64,000 nt of DNA from Achromobacter aloeverae (GCF_004121055.1 NZ_PYAL01000004.1:434001-498000); one strand, 5' to 3'; shown: positions 34,783 through 45,129, numbered from the stretch's first letter. The notes: generated from the sequence alone by a model not told the origin. Translations and numbers: made by a program.

Positions 34783-35068
34783 TCTCGTTCGGCTGTCCCG
34801 GGCCAACTCTTCGGCGCCCGATAGAAGATCGGTTGGGCGCCGCTGGCGACGAACCCGCAACGTATCGGGGCGGCCACCGCCTTGCCTGGCCGGGGCGCAG
34901 TGCGGTCGGCCGATGCCAACGGTCGTGTCGACGTAGGCTTGCGTCGCAAGCAGCGGGAGACCTTTGTCCGCGAACCTCTGACTCGCGATCCTAGGAATAG
35001 GCCCCATATCGATGATGGCCGGGTCAGGATCATGATAGGACCCCGTCCCATCTTGAGCCCACCCCGCC

Positions 35069-36034
35069 ATGCCCTCACATCACCTGCCTGCTTCCCCCGA
35101 AACCATCCACTGGGGATACTTGAGCGCGTCGCTCAAACCGGCCATCACCATAGACTCCGGCGAAACGGTCACCATCGATACGGTCAGCGGCGGCCCCGGC
35201 TACCTGAACGAGTTGGGTGTCGAGCTGCTGCCCGAGCACCGTCTCATTCATGAACAGTGCAAGCCCATGTTCGCCGGCCATATCCTGACCGGGCCCGTCG
35301 GCATCCGCGGCGCCGAGCCCGGTGATGTGCTGGAGGTCCGTGTCCTGGATATCAAGCTGCGCTATCCATGGGGCTGGAACTCACAACTGCCTTTGCGCGG
35401 CACCTTGCCGGAAGACTTTCCCAACCGGCGCATCGTGGCCATACCCATCGACCGGGAGCGCATGACCGCCGACACGGCGTTCGGCCCGTCGATCCCCCTG
35501 GCGCCGTTCTTCGGCGTCATGGGCCTGGCGCCGCGTCCTGAGTACGGCCCTGTCAGTTCGATCGAGCCGCGCGAATACGGGGGCAATATGGACAATAAGG
35601 AGTTGGGCGCGGGCTCGTCCGTCTTCTTCCCGGTACAAACGTCCTTGGCCCTGTTCTCCACCGGCGATGGACACGCCGTGCAGGGAGACGGCGAGGTCTG
35701 CCTGACCGCCCTGGAGACGTCGCTGACCGGTACTTTTAAATTCTTTCTCCACAAGCAGGTCCCGCTGGAGCTCCCTTTGGGGCAGACCGAAACGCACATC
35801 ATCACGATGGCGTTCCACGATGACCTGGACGATGCCGCCAAGATCGCCTTGCGCAAGATGATCGCGCTGCTGTCCAGGACCCAGGGCTGGTCCCAGCAGG
35901 ATGCCTACACATTCTGCAGCCTGGCCTGCGACTTGCGCGTGACGCAATTGGTCGACGGGAACAAGGGCATCCACGCGATGGTCCAGCGTAGCCTGCTCAC
36001 GCGGGACATCAGCATGGATCAATTGCGCGCCTGA
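35069..36034 (+). CDS. Acetamidase/formamidase family protein
   Basis: The 321-residue protein belongs to the FmdA/AmdA family, which hydrolyses short amides to the acid plus ammonia. Family landmarks are TIDTVSGGP, FAGHILTGPVGIRGAEPGD, the Asn/Asp-rich REYGGNMDNKELGAGS and QGDGEVCLTALE. Length fits the family. It is a stand-alone gene after the ABM protein. The true substrate may be a larger amide. Confidence 0.9.
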   Translation: MPSHHLPASPETIHWGYLSASLKPAITIDSGETVTIDTVSGGPGYLNELGVELLPEHRLIHEQCKPMFAGHILTGPVGIRGAEPGDVLEVRVLDIKLRYPWGWNSQLPLRGTLPEDFPNRRIVAIPIDRERMTADTAFGPSIPLAPFFGVMGLAPRPEYGPVSSIEPREYGGNMDNKELGAGSSVFFPVQTSLALFSTGDGHAVQGDGEVCLTALETSLTGTFKFFLHKQVPLELPLGQTETHIITMAFHDDLDDAAKIALRKMIALLSRTQGWSQQDAYTFCSLACDLRVTQLVDGNKGIHAMVQRSLLTRDISMDQLRA

Positions 36035-36402
36035 CAAGAAGTTGCACCAAACCAGGGACGTGCGCGTGCACAACATTTACGGCCTTTCTGTCGGGTCTTC
36101 CCGAAGAGGTATTTGCAGCGACAGGCCATCTGCGCATCGCCATGACAAGCGCGGATATCTCGACCACCCCCGGGCGTACCCAATAACGGTTCGGAGGGCA
36201 TGCGGTTCCTGGGTTATCCCGTTTTCGAACCCCTGGTTGACTGGGACCTGCGCAATGCGAGCGACAAGCGGGCGGGCATCCGTCCCGCCCTCGCGGTTCG
36301 CGCGGTTCGCGGCCACAGCACAGCGCTGATCGGCGTGGTAGCGCCGCGTATACACGCCGTCCGCCGATTCGCTGGTACCATCAAGCCGCTTGCGCCACAT
36401 AA
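36035..36402. other. Non-coding stretch ending at a zeta-toxin breakpoint
   Basis: I see no credible gene, RNA or repeat in this 368-bp region; short open frames here match nothing I recognise. Its right end is an A8 run (36401-36408) with a stop codon at 36400-36402, where similarity to a zeta toxin abruptly begins. It may include the far side of an old deletion. Confidence 0.45.
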
Positions 36403-36747
36403 AAAAAATGGCGAGAAGCGGGGTGTTGGGTCACCTTGTTTTTCCTGTCTCTACCTTCGGCGGACGTTGCGGTTAACCGCGTGGCGCGCCGAGTAAGTCA
36501 AGGCGGCCATAATATCCCGGAGCCGGTGATACGACGTCGCTTCGAAGCCGGATTGCGTAACTTCAAGGACAGCTACTGCCAAGCCGTTGACGATTGGGTC
36601 ATGTACTCCAACGAAGCGTCGACCCCCCGCATGATCGAATGGGGAGAGAACTATGAAGCCCAAGGACATATCCAAGGCCAGGAACCCCGGATCTTCGCGC
36701 CTCGATGGCCGGGATGCTGCGCGCGGCCGAGATGGCGCGCGAAATAG
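36403..36747 (+). pseudogene. Zeta-toxin family kinase, C-terminal fragment
   Basis: From 36403 the frame reads KKWREAGCWVTLFFLSLPSAD, then VARRVSQGGHNIPEPVIRRRF and DDWVMYSNEASTPRMIEWGEN. This is the C-terminal third of zeta-type toxins, which phosphorylate UDP-N-acetylglucosamine. The upstream part, including the Walker A ATP site and catalytic Asp, is absent: a stop at 36400 and unrelated sequence precede it, so the remnant cannot be active. After about 36650 the reading continues to a stop at 36747 without family similarity. Confidence 0.82.
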
Positions 36748-36875
36748 CCATCCAGACGAACACCGGGATCGTCGTGCAGAAAGAGGGGAAGCTGGTTCAT
36801 ATCAGCGCCGAGGAATTGCGCAAGGAGCGGGATGATTGCGAAAAATCCTCGTCGTCCGCGAAGCATAAGTCCTGA
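36653..36875 (+). pseudogene. Small partner gene of the zeta toxin, frameshifted
   Basis: GGGGAGAG precedes ATG 36653 and begins MKPKDISKARNP. One extra C in the CCCC run at 36685-36688 then shifts the frame. Removing it restores a single ORF of about 73 codons: NPDLRASMAGMLRAAEMAR, then TGIVVQKEGKLVHISAEELR, to a TGA at 36873-36875. Proteins of this kind accompany chromosomal zeta toxins in relatives, from my recollection of such loci. It may be a genuine decay mutation or a homopolymer sequencing error. ATG 36705 could still give a short downstream product. Confidence 0.7.
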
Positions 36876-37178
36876 TGCGATAGCCGCTCTCCACTTCCTG
36901 GCGCTGGTTTCAAAACGGCCCGCTCTGTTTTCCATCCTGCGCGACCGCAGGCAGCTCGTCGAATCCCGAATCCTTTAATACCGCCGACCGGGCCCCGGTC
37001 GCGGCGTGGGGCGCTGCGCAGCCCAGACCACAGGCCCCCATGTCCCCAGGGCCCCAGGCCAATTCGGCCGTCTTCACGCGTCATGTCCTCAGTTCTAGGG
37101 ACATACAGCTAGGCGCAGGTTTTCTATGCTTGCCCATCGTCCCAAAGCTGTAATTCCCTTGAACCGAGGATGATGTCC

Positions 37179-40100
37179 ATGGCCCGCCGCCGGCTTCCTT
37201 TCCGCCTTACCGTTCTTTCGACCAGCATGGCCAGCGCCTTTGTGGGCAGCGCCGCGTTCGCCGGGAACTCGATCAACTGCGGGGGTAGCACCAGCGGGCT
37301 CTCGTGCTCCACGGGGAATATCTATACGGACACGTTGGTCATGCAGGCCGACAATACCTTCAACCCCATCCCGCACGTCACGGCAAGTTCCACCGGAAGC
37401 ATCACGGTGACGATGGGATCGTCGACCAAGGCCGCGTTGGAAGTCCTGTCCATCGCCAACGGCGGCGACCCGTCGGGCAACCTGACGGGCGTCGATACCC
37501 AGGGCATGACCGTGACGAACCAGGGTGCGCTTACGCTGGTGCCGCCGACAAGCTCCATTGTGACCAATGGCACGGTCTATGGGCTGTTCGCCCAGATGCT
37601 GGGCGGCAACGCCGCATCCAGCAGCGACCAGAAATACGGCGGCAATGGCGGAGTGGCCGGCCAGTCGCCGAGCGAGATCCTGTCCGTGACCAACAACGGC
37701 AACATCACCATGAACCTGCCGGGCGTCACGTCGCAAGGGGGAGCGGCCGTGGGCGCCTTCAGCGCCGGCGGCGCGGGCGCCGGCACCACGGACGACCACA
37801 ACCAGGGCGGCGCCGGTGGCCAGTCCGCGGGCGTCGCCATCGACAACGCCGGCACGATCAACGTCACCCTCGCAGGGACGAAGCGTTTCGCGGGCCTGCT
37901 GGCATCCAGCAGCGGCGGCAATGCCGCCGACCAGTATGACGGCGGCCTCAATACCGGCGGCGGATCCGGTTCCGCGTCGGTCAGGAGCACGGGCAGCATC
38001 AACCTGAACTGGACCTGGGCCCCCAACGCCGAGGCCTCATCCGCGCTCTATGGCATCCTGGCCCAGACCCAATCGGGCAACGGCGGGGCGTCGCTGACGG
38101 ACGGCCTGGGCAATGGCGGAAATGCGGGTACGGGAGACGCCCGGGATCTCAGTGCGATCGTGACCCTGCTGGGCGGCGGCAACGTGACGGTCAACCAGAC
38201 CGGCACGCCGCCCGCGGCGGGCGCGGGCGTGGCGGCTATCGCCATTGGCGGCAAGGGCGGCAACGGCCTGGCCGACGAGGATGGCACGTCCGGCGGCAAT
38301 GGCGGCAATGCGGGGACGATAGGCGCTTCCTCGGCCGCCCTGCAAATCAACGTCACCGACGCCAGCGTGTCAACGAACGGCGATCAACTGCCGGCCTTGC
38401 GGATATTGGCGCAAGGCGGCGCTGGCGCCGGAACCTACAACCAGGGCAGCTACCACGATCGCAACGGCGGCCAAGGCGGCTCGGCCGGCGACGCGGCCGT
38501 TACGATGTCCACCTCGGGCGTCGCCATTGCACTGTCGACGAAGGGCGACACGTCCGCCGGCATCCAGACCTCGCAGACAGGCGGGGCCGGCGGCGCCGGC
38601 GGCGACTACGGCGGCGATGGCATCGGGATCGGAGTCCACGACGCGGGTACGGCCGGCAATGGCGGCGACACCGGCAACCTGTCCATCACGCTGGCCGGAA
38701 GCAGTGCCCATGCCATCACCATTACGACTATAGGCAACGATTCCCCCGGCATCCGTGCCCTGCTCAAGGGCGGTACGGGCGCCGATGGGGGGCAGCTTAC
38801 CGGCACCGTAGGCGGGGGCAGCGGCGGCGGCGGCGGCGCCGGTGGCGCTACCGGGAAAATGACGGTGGCGTTGCAGTCTACGACGGTCTCCACGCAGGGC
38901 GCGAACGCGTTCGGCATCCTGGCCCAGAACCTGGGCAACAATGGCGGTGACGGCGGCTCGGCCACGACCTCCGTCGCGGATGGCGGCGATGGTGGCGGAG
39001 GCGGTTCGACCGGGGCGCTGACGATCTCGACGGACTCGAACACATCGATCAAGACGGCTGGCGCAGGCGCGGCCGGCATCGTCGCGCAGACGGCGAGCGG
39101 CGCCGGCGGCAACGGCGGCGCGGCCGATGCGCAATTGGGCGGGGTCGACGGCAATGGCGCGTCGGGCGGCGCGGCCGGCGCGGTCACCGTGACCAACGGC
39201 GGCACGATCTCGACCCTGGGCCTGGACGCGGCCGGCATCGTGGCCCAGTCCCTAGCGGGCGGTGGAGGCAGCGCGGGCGACGAGGCCTATGGCATCTTCT
39301 ACAGCAAGGGCGGCAGCGGCGGTTCCGCCGGGTCGGCCGGCGTCATTACCGTCAACAACACCGGAACGATCACGACCGGCGGCACGCTGGCGCTGGGCAT
39401 CCTGGCGCAGTCCGTCGGCGGCAGCGGCGGCGTGGCGGGCAGCGCCGCCGGCCTGGGCGTTTCCCTCGGCGGCGATAGCGACACCAATCCCTACAGCTCC
39501 AACGCCAACGGCGTGAACATCAATGCGTCCGGCTCCATCACGACCAACGGCCTTTCCGCGATCGGGATCCTGGCGCAATCGGTCGGTGGCGGGGGCGGCA
39601 CGGGCGGCGGGTCCCAGGGCCTGGTCAGCATCGGCGGCAGCGGCGGCAAGGGTGGCTCGGGCGGCGAAGTCACCGGCACGCTGACGAACCTGTCGATCAC
39701 GACCAACGGCGACAACGCCTACGGGTATGTCGGTCAATCCATCGGCGGCGGTGGCGGCAACGCGGGCAATGCCGATAGTTTCGGCCTGTTCACGTCCGTG
39801 GCGATCGGACAGTCGGGCGGCGATGGCGGCACAGGCGGGGCGATAGACCTCAAGCTGTCGAACACCAATATCTCCACCCAGGGCACCAAGGCCGCGGGCG
39901 TGGTCAGCCAGTCCATCGGCGGCGGCGGCGGGACCGGGGGGCAGGCCTTTGCCTATACCGTTGGCGTGGGCGCCGGCGCCACCGTGGGGGTCGGCGGGCA
40001 AGGCGGCACCGGCGGCAACGGCGGCAGCATCAATACGCAGATGGTGGGCGGCAGCATCAAGACCGGCCAGAGCCAGGAACTGCTCACCGGCACGTGCACG

Positions 40101-43100
40101 GGATCCGACTGCCTGGCGGGCATGAACGAGCTGCCGGTCGATGCCTTCGGCGCCGTCATACAAAGCATAGGCGGGGGCGGTGGCCTGGGCGGAAACGCAA
40201 CGGCCAAGGCTGCGGCGATCGGCATTCCGGTGGACGAGAAAGGGGACCAGGTTGCGATACCCGTCGCCGTCGCGGTGGGCGGCTCCGGCAATATCGCCGG
40301 CAATGGCGGCTACGCGACCTTCGCCGCGGCCCAAGGCGCGGCCATCGAGACGCGGGGGCAAGGCTCGCACGGCGTCCTGATCCAGAGCATCGGCGGCGGC
40401 GGCGGCGCCGGCGGCGATTCCTCGTCGCTGGCCGCGGCGCTCGATTATGGATCGACGCTTCCGGACGGCGCGCTGTCACTGTCCATCCAGACGTCGATCG
40501 CCCTCGGCGGCAACGGCGGCGGCGGCGGGGACGGCAGCTCTGTCTGGTCCGCCCTGGGAGGCCTGGTCAGCGTGTCCGGCGGGAATGCGACGTTCACCGC
40601 GGATGCACCTGGCACAGCCAAGAGCACGATCGAGACCTACGGCGATTACGCCAACGGCATCGCGGCCCAATCGATAGGCGGCGGAGGCGGCAATGCGGGT
40701 TTCGGCAGTGGGAACACGCAGTCATTGGGCACGGGAAACATCCTCAATGTGAACATCGGATTGGGCGGCTTGGGAGCCAAGGGCGGAAATGGCGGCGACG
40801 TCCAGGTGCAGGTCATGCCGACGGGAACGATCACGACCTTGGGGTCGGGCGCCATAGGCGTGCTGGCCCAGAGCGTAGGCGGGGGCGGCGGCACGTCGCA
40901 GGGCGGTTCCTACAATCTCATCTTCGAGGCCAAGCACGTCGAGCCCAACATCGATGTCAAGGTCGGCAGGCCGGGCGGCGCCGGCGGCAAGGGCGGTACC
41001 GTGGACGTGAGCGTCGGCGGCGTCATTACGACCAACGGCGGCGATGCGGCGGGCGTGCAAGCCCAGTCCATCGGCGGCGGAGGCGGGCAGGGCGGCGCGG
41101 CAGGGTCGGACGGCTCCGCCGACAACCCGGTGCTTTCCGCGCTGGACGGCCGGGCGGACGCGATAGATGCCTTGAAAGACATCTATGAAATGGTCCAGCA
41201 GAAATGGCCCAGCACGTACCAGCTCAATCTCGGCATAGACGTATCCGTGGGCGGCGCGGGCGGCCCCGGCAATACGGGTGGTCCGGTAAACGTGACCCTG
41301 GATCCCACCGGCAGCATCACCACCGCGGGCGATTGGTCCATGGGGATATTCGCCCAGAGCGTGGGGGGCGGCGGCGGCAAGGGCGGCGCGGCGCTGGCGA
41401 CCGGTTCGGGCTGGCTCGATCCCACGCATTTCGACCTCAACAACAATGTCAGCGTCGGCGGCGACGGCGGCGGAGGATCGAACGGCGGCCCGGTGACCGT
41501 GGCGCTCGATGGCGGCCAGATTTCGACCGGCGGCTTTGGCGCGACGGGCCTGTTCGCGCAAAGCGTCGGCGGCGGCGGCGGCCATGGCGCGAATGGATCG
41601 GACGGTTTCTATGGCACGCTGGCCCTGGGCCTAGGCTTCGGCGGGTCCGGCGGCGGAGCGGGCAACGGGGGCGTCGTCACGCTGAATCCCTCCACCGCCA
41701 CGACCATAGGCACGCAAGGCGAGGCGGCATTCGGCGTGGTGCTGCAGTCGGTCGGCGGCGGGGGCGGCTTCGCGGGTGCCGGGACCAGCGTCCGGGTGGC
41801 GCTGGCCAATGGTCCGATTCCGGCGCTCAACCTGACCAGCGGCAGCGCCGTGGACACGGCTACAGGCCAGGGCGTCCAGAACACGAGCTCGGGCGACGGC
41901 GGCGCCGTAACGGTAAACAACTTCAACAATGTAGGCGGCCCGGCCATCACCACCAAAGGCAGCAATGCCTACGGCCTGGTGGCCCAAAGCGTGGGCGGTG
42001 GTGGCGGGATCATCATCAACTCCCAGAACCAGCAGCAGACGGTCAGCGCGGTCAACGCTTCCATTTATGGCACCACGCCCGGAATCGGCGCGACGGCCAA
42101 TGGCGGCGACGTATTCGTCGACCTCGCCGCCGATACGCTGATCACGACGTCCGGCACGGGCGCGCACGGCCTGATCGCGCAGTCGGTGGGCGGTGGCGGC
42201 GGCATCATAGGCCTGCCCGGCAGCGCGCCGACGCTGAAGGTGGTCACCGTCCAGGACCCCGGCCTGACGGCGGGCGATGGATTCGGCGGCACCGTCACGG
42301 TGACCCACCACGGCACCATCAATGTCAGCGGCGCCGGCGCGATCGGCATCCTGGCACAAAGCGTCACGGGCGCCGGCGGGCTCAGGTTGGCGTCCGATGG
42401 ACATACCGTCTATGCGGGCGGGACGCCGGACGTGGGCTACGGCGCCGCCGCGGTCAGCGTCAAGCTCACGGAAGGTTCGGTCGTCAACGCCACCGGCGAG
42501 AACGGCATCGGCGTTTTCTCGCAAAGCGCCAATGGTTCCTCCAACATCGTTACCGTGGACGGCAGCGTCACCGCCGGATCGTCCTCCGCGGCGGGCATCG
42601 GCGTATGGCTGGACGCCTACACCGGCGGCGGCATGACCGTGGGCAGCACCGGTTCGATCACCGCGGACACCGCCATCCTGGCCACGACTGGCGGACTCGA
42701 TGTCGACAATGCCGGCACCGTGACGGGATCGGTCAGCTTGAACGGCGGCTCGTTCACGAACACGGGCACGTATGCGGCGGGCGCTGAGTTCGAGGGCGCG
42801 TCGCTGGCGAACAGCGGCACGGTTGCCCTGGGCGGCCGCGAAGGGACATATTTCGGCTACGACCGGACCCGGTTCGCCGCGACGACCTTCAATACGGCGT
42901 ATGCGCAAACCCCGGCCGGCGTCCTGCAGGTCGGCGCGAACTTCGACAACCTGACCTCCGATTACTTGACGATCAACGGTCCCGCGAACCTGGATGGGGT
43001 CTTGCGCGTGGCGCCGCGCGCCTTGCTGCCGAATCGGGAACTGGGCGTGCTGACGGTCAATGGCGCCCAGTCCGGTGCCTTGGTCGCATCGGACTCGCCG

Positions 43101-44276
43101 GTCGTGGACTATGAGACGCGGCAAGACGGCAATATCACCCGCGTGCGCGCCGTCGCCGCCAACTTCAATGCCGGCGCGATGCAGCTCAAGCACAATGCAT
43201 CGACCTTGGCCGGTGCGCTGCAACGGGACTGGGACCAGGGTGGATCGTCCGCGCTGGCGGAGCTCTATGCGGTGCTGGACACCGCTTCTCGCCAGGGCGC
43301 GGGCGCCTACCAGTCGCGCTTGTCGGACCTGTCTCCCGGCGTCACGCTGGCGCCGGCCGCGCAGATGCAGCTGGGCATGGCAAGGTTCACGGGGTCGATG
43401 ATGTCCTGCCCCGCATTCATCGGCGACGCCGCCGCGACGAAGGAACAGAACTGCGTATGGGGGCAGGTGACCGGGCGTCATACGAGCCAGGACGCCAGCA
43501 AGGGGTCGTCGGGATTCGACTATGACAGCGTCACGTACCAGGTCGGTGGCCAGAAGCGGATCGCGCCCGATTGGTATATGGGCGGTTCGTTCGCTTACCA
43601 GAACACCCATCTCAGTGGCGACGACCATCGTGTCACCGGCTCGGGAGACTCGGGATATGCCGGCCTGGTGCTCAAGCGCGAAGCGGGGCCGTGGACGTTC
43701 TCCGGCGCGCTGGGCGGCGGCTATGGTTCCTATGACATGTACCGCAGCCTGAATATCCCGAACTACCAGCGGCAGGCCAAGAGTTCGCCCGATGTGTACA
43801 GCTTCGGGGCACGATTGCGCGTGGCGCGGACATTCAGCGACGGCGCGTTCTACGTCAAGCCCTATGTGGACCTGGACGCGACCTATTCGCGCATGCCGGG
43901 CTACAAGGAATCGGGCGACGCCCTGCGCCTGCAAGTGGCCGGCAGCGACCAGTTCGTGCTTGGCATCGCGCCCACCCTGGAAATCGGCGGACGCACGGAA
44001 CTGCCGCGCGGCGCGGTCATGCGGCCGTTCGCCTACGCGGGCGTGTCGGTGCTTACCGAAGATGGCTGGAAAACCAGGTCGAGGTTGAGCGGCGCGAGCG
44101 ACGATGCCGGCAGCTTCACCACCGTCATGCCCACGGACAATGTGATCGGCCGTATCGGCGCCGGGCTCCAGATCATGCATGCCGACGGACTGGACTTTCG
44201 GCTTCAATACGACGGAGAGTTCGCGTCCAGGGGAACCAGCCATTCGGGATCGCTGAAGCTGGCGTATCGGTTCTAG
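37179..44276 (+). CDS. Giant Gly-rich autotransporter (type Va secretion)
   Basis: The product of about 2,365 residues is an autotransporter. A signal peptide (ARRRLPFRLTVL to SAAFA) leads to a passenger of about 1,950 residues built from degenerate beta-helical repeats, then an autotransporter barrel in the last 290 or so residues ending in LKLAYRF. The repeat core GIxAQSVGGGGG recurs throughout; 13 copies carry an exact QS(V/I)GGGGG. Cys is rare: two close pairs in the passenger and one before the barrel. Three in-frame ATGs (37170, 37173, 37179) follow GAGG; 37179 has the best spacing. It should be surface-exposed, possibly an adhesin or biofilm factor; there is no protease motif. Confidence 0.92.
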   Translation: MARRRLPFRLTVLSTSMASAFVGSAAFAGNSINCGGSTSGLSCSTGNIYTDTLVMQADNTFNPIPHVTASSTGSITVTMGSSTKAALEVLSIANGGDPSGNLTGVDTQGMTVTNQGALTLVPPTSSIVTNGTVYGLFAQMLGGNAASSSDQKYGGNGGVAGQSPSEILSVTNNGNITMNLPGVTSQGGAAVGAFSAGGAGAGTTDDHNQGGAGGQSAGVAIDNAGTINVTLAGTKRFAGLLASSSGGNAADQYDGGLNTGGGSGSASVRSTGSINLNWTWAPNAEASSALYGILAQTQSGNGGASLTDGLGNGGNAGTGDARDLSAIVTLLGGGNVTVNQTGTPPAAGAGVAAIAIGGKGGNGLADEDGTSGGNGGNAGTIGASSAALQINVTDASVSTNGDQLPALRILAQGGAGAGTYNQGSYHDRNGGQGGSAGDAAVTMSTSGVAIALSTKGDTSAGIQTSQTGGAGGAGGDYGGDGIGIGVHDAGTAGNGGDTGNLSITLAGSSAHAITITTIGNDSPGIRALLKGGTGADGGQLTGTVGGGSGGGGGAGGATGKMTVALQSTTVSTQGANAFGILAQNLGNNGGDGGSATTSVADGGDGGGGGSTGALTISTDSNTSIKTAGAGAAGIVAQTASGAGGNGGAADAQLGGVDGNGASGGAAGAVTVTNGGTISTLGLDAAGIVAQSLAGGGGSAGDEAYGIFYSKGGSGGSAGSAGVITVNNTGTITTGGTLALGILAQSVGGSGGVAGSAAGLGVSLGGDSDTNPYSSNANGVNINASGSITTNGLSAIGILAQSVGGGGGTGGGSQGLVSIGGSGGKGGSGGEVTGTLTNLSITTNGDNAYGYVGQSIGGGGGNAGNADSFGLFTSVAIGQSGGDGGTGGAIDLKLSNTNISTQGTKAAGVVSQSIGGGGGTGGQAFAYTVGVGAGATVGVGGQGGTGGNGGSINTQMVGGSIKTGQSQELLTGTCTGSDCLAGMNELPVDAFGAVIQSIGGGGGLGGNATAKAAAIGIPVDEKGDQVAIPVAVAVGGSGNIAGNGGYATFAAAQGAAIETRGQGSHGVLIQSIGGGGGAGGDSSSLAAALDYGSTLPDGALSLSIQTSIALGGNGGGGGDGSSVWSALGGLVSVSGGNATFTADAPGTAKSTIETYGDYANGIAAQSIGGGGGNAGFGSGNTQSLGTGNILNVNIGLGGLGAKGGNGGDVQVQVMPTGTITTLGSGAIGVLAQSVGGGGGTSQGGSYNLIFEAKHVEPNIDVKVGRPGGAGGKGGTVDVSVGGVITTNGGDAAGVQAQSIGGGGGQGGAAGSDGSADNPVLSALDGRADAIDALKDIYEMVQQKWPSTYQLNLGIDVSVGGAGGPGNTGGPVNVTLDPTGSITTAGDWSMGIFAQSVGGGGGKGGAALATGSGWLDPTHFDLNNNVSVGGDGGGGSNGGPVTVALDGGQISTGGFGATGLFAQSVGGGGGHGANGSDGFYGTLALGLGFGGSGGGAGNGGVVTLNPSTATTIGTQGEAAFGVVLQSVGGGGGFAGAGTSVRVALANGPIPALNLTSGSAVDTATGQGVQNTSSGDGGAVTVNNFNNVGGPAITTKGSNAYGLVAQSVGGGGGIIINSQNQQQTVSAVNASIYGTTPGIGATANGGDVFVDLAADTLITTSGTGAHGLIAQSVGGGGGIIGLPGSAPTLKVVTVQDPGLTAGDGFGGTVTVTHHGTINVSGAGAIGILAQSVTGAGGLRLASDGHTVYAGGTPDVGYGAAAVSVKLTEGSVVNATGENGIGVFSQSANGSSNIVTVDGSVTAGSSSAAGIGVWLDAYTGGGMTVGSTGSITADTAILATTGGLDVDNAGTVTGSVSLNGGSFTNTGTYAAGAEFEGASLANSGTVALGGREGTYFGYDRTRFAATTFNTAYAQTPAGVLQVGANFDNLTSDYLTINGPANLDGVLRVAPRALLPNRELGVLTVNGAQSGALVASDSPVVDYETRQDGNITRVRAVAANFNAGAMQLKHNASTLAGALQRDWDQGGSSALAELYAVLDTASRQGAGAYQSRLSDLSPGVTLAPAAQMQLGMARFTGSMMSCPAFIGDAAATKEQNCVWGQVTGRHTSQDASKGSSGFDYDSVTYQVGGQKRIAPDWYMGGSFAYQNTHLSGDDHRVTGSGDSGYAGLVLKREAGPWTFSGALGGGYGSYDMYRSLNIPNYQRQAKSSPDVYSFGARLRVARTFSDGAFYVKPYVDLDATYSRMPGYKESGDALRLQVAGSDQFVLGIAPTLEIGGRTELPRGAVMRPFAYAGVSVLTEDGWKTRSRLSGASDDAGSFTTVMPTDNVIGRIGAGLQIMHADGLDFRLQYDGEFASRGTSHSGSLKLAYRF

Positions 44277-44362
44277 GTATCGATTCTAGATATCGGTTGC
44301 AGGCGGGCGGCCGTGCCAGGCCAGGGCGTCCGGAAGGCCGGTACGCCGCATGCCGGTTGGAG

Positions 44363-45049
44363 TCAGAGTTCGGACGCCAGCCGGCGGACATCGAGCACGA
44401 CGATGCGGCGATTGAGGATCGCGATGACGCCCTGGCTGCACATGCGCTTGAGCGTGCGAGTGATGGTCACGCGAGTCAATCCCGTCATCTTGGCGATTTC
44501 GCCGTGCGTGAGGTTGACCGCGAGCAGCGTGCCTGCCACGGGATCGAGCACGTCCTGTCCGTGCAGGCGCATCATGCGCAGGATGAATTCCTTGACGCGC
44601 CACTCGGGCTCCGTCCTGAACATATGTGAGAGCCGTTGCGCACAGACCTGGTGCTGGGACGCCTGGACTTGCACGAATGCGCCCATCAGGTCCGGATCGG
44701 CCGACAGCGCCGCGCGAAACCCCTTGGCGTCGAAGCACAGCACGTCGGTATCCCGTTCGGCCCGGGCCGTGCAATGCAGGGGCACGCTGATCAACGCGGC
44801 GCCTTCCCCGAACATGCTGTCGGGCCCCAGTATGTCGTACACGGCGTCGTAGCCATCGGGAAAGACGACGGTCAGGTGGACTTCACCTTCGAGGATGAAA
44901 TAGAAGGACTGCGGCGTTTCGCCCTGGTGGCCTATGACGCTGCCCTTGCGAAAGGTAGCGCGGCTGCCCAGCGAGCCGACGCGCCGCCAGATCTCGGCGC
45001 ATTCGTCCGATATGGCCCACGTGTTTCGTTTAAGAGGAACTCGAAGCAC
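44363..45049 (-). CDS. Crp/Fnr-family transcriptional regulator
   Basis: The 228-residue regulator has a cyclic-nucleotide-binding-like domain (about 25-140; HQGETPQSFYFILEGEVHL and DSMFGEGAAL) and a C-terminal Crp-type helix-turn-helix (THGEIAKMTGLTRVTITRTL, about 180-200). No Fe-S Cys cluster of the FNR kind is at the N-terminus. The start GTG 45049 has only a weak purine-rich site, so the N-terminus is tentative. It is convergent with the autotransporter gene; its targets are unknown. Confidence 0.9.
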   Translation of the reverse strand: MLRVPLKRNTWAISDECAEIWRRVGSLGSRATFRKGSVIGHQGETPQSFYFILEGEVHLTVVFPDGYDAVYDILGPDSMFGEGAALISVPLHCTARAERDTDVLCFDAKGFRAALSADPDLMGAFVQVQASQHQVCAQRLSHMFRTEPEWRVKEFILRMMRLHGQDVLDPVAGTLLAVNLTHGEIAKMTGLTRVTITRTLKRMCSQGVIAILNRRIVVLDVRRLASEL

Positions 45050-45129
45050 TCTAGTCTTTCTTACGAGGGGCCGATGCGGAATGATGACAGCGGGATGTCA
45101 GCGTGTCATCCTCCATTTGGGGCATGACA

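Noticed and set aside
34783-35068. Open frames on the minus strand between the ABM and acetamidase genes, possibly a gene remnant
   Set aside because: Neither frame shows a recognisable domain or a ribosome site; it is called non-coding.
36200-36496. 98-codon plus-strand open frame upstream of the zeta-toxin remnant
   Set aside because: It overlaps the zeta fragment in another frame and has no family similarity or convincing ribosome site.
37105-37170. Possible BvgA-type TTTC-rich site upstream of the autotransporter
   Set aside because: Only one weak half-match (TTTTCTATG) is present, without the expected inverted heptad pair.
41631-44243. Long antisense open frame (870 codons) and several others opposite the autotransporter
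   Set aside because: They are shadows of the Gly-rich, GC-rich repeat; they have no domain, and the plus-strand frame has a signal peptide and a barrel.
37179-44276. Regularly recurring GC-rich repeats suggesting a CRISPR-like or other repeat array
   Set aside because: The repeats are in frame, degenerate, and encode the beta-helical passenger; spacing is irregular.
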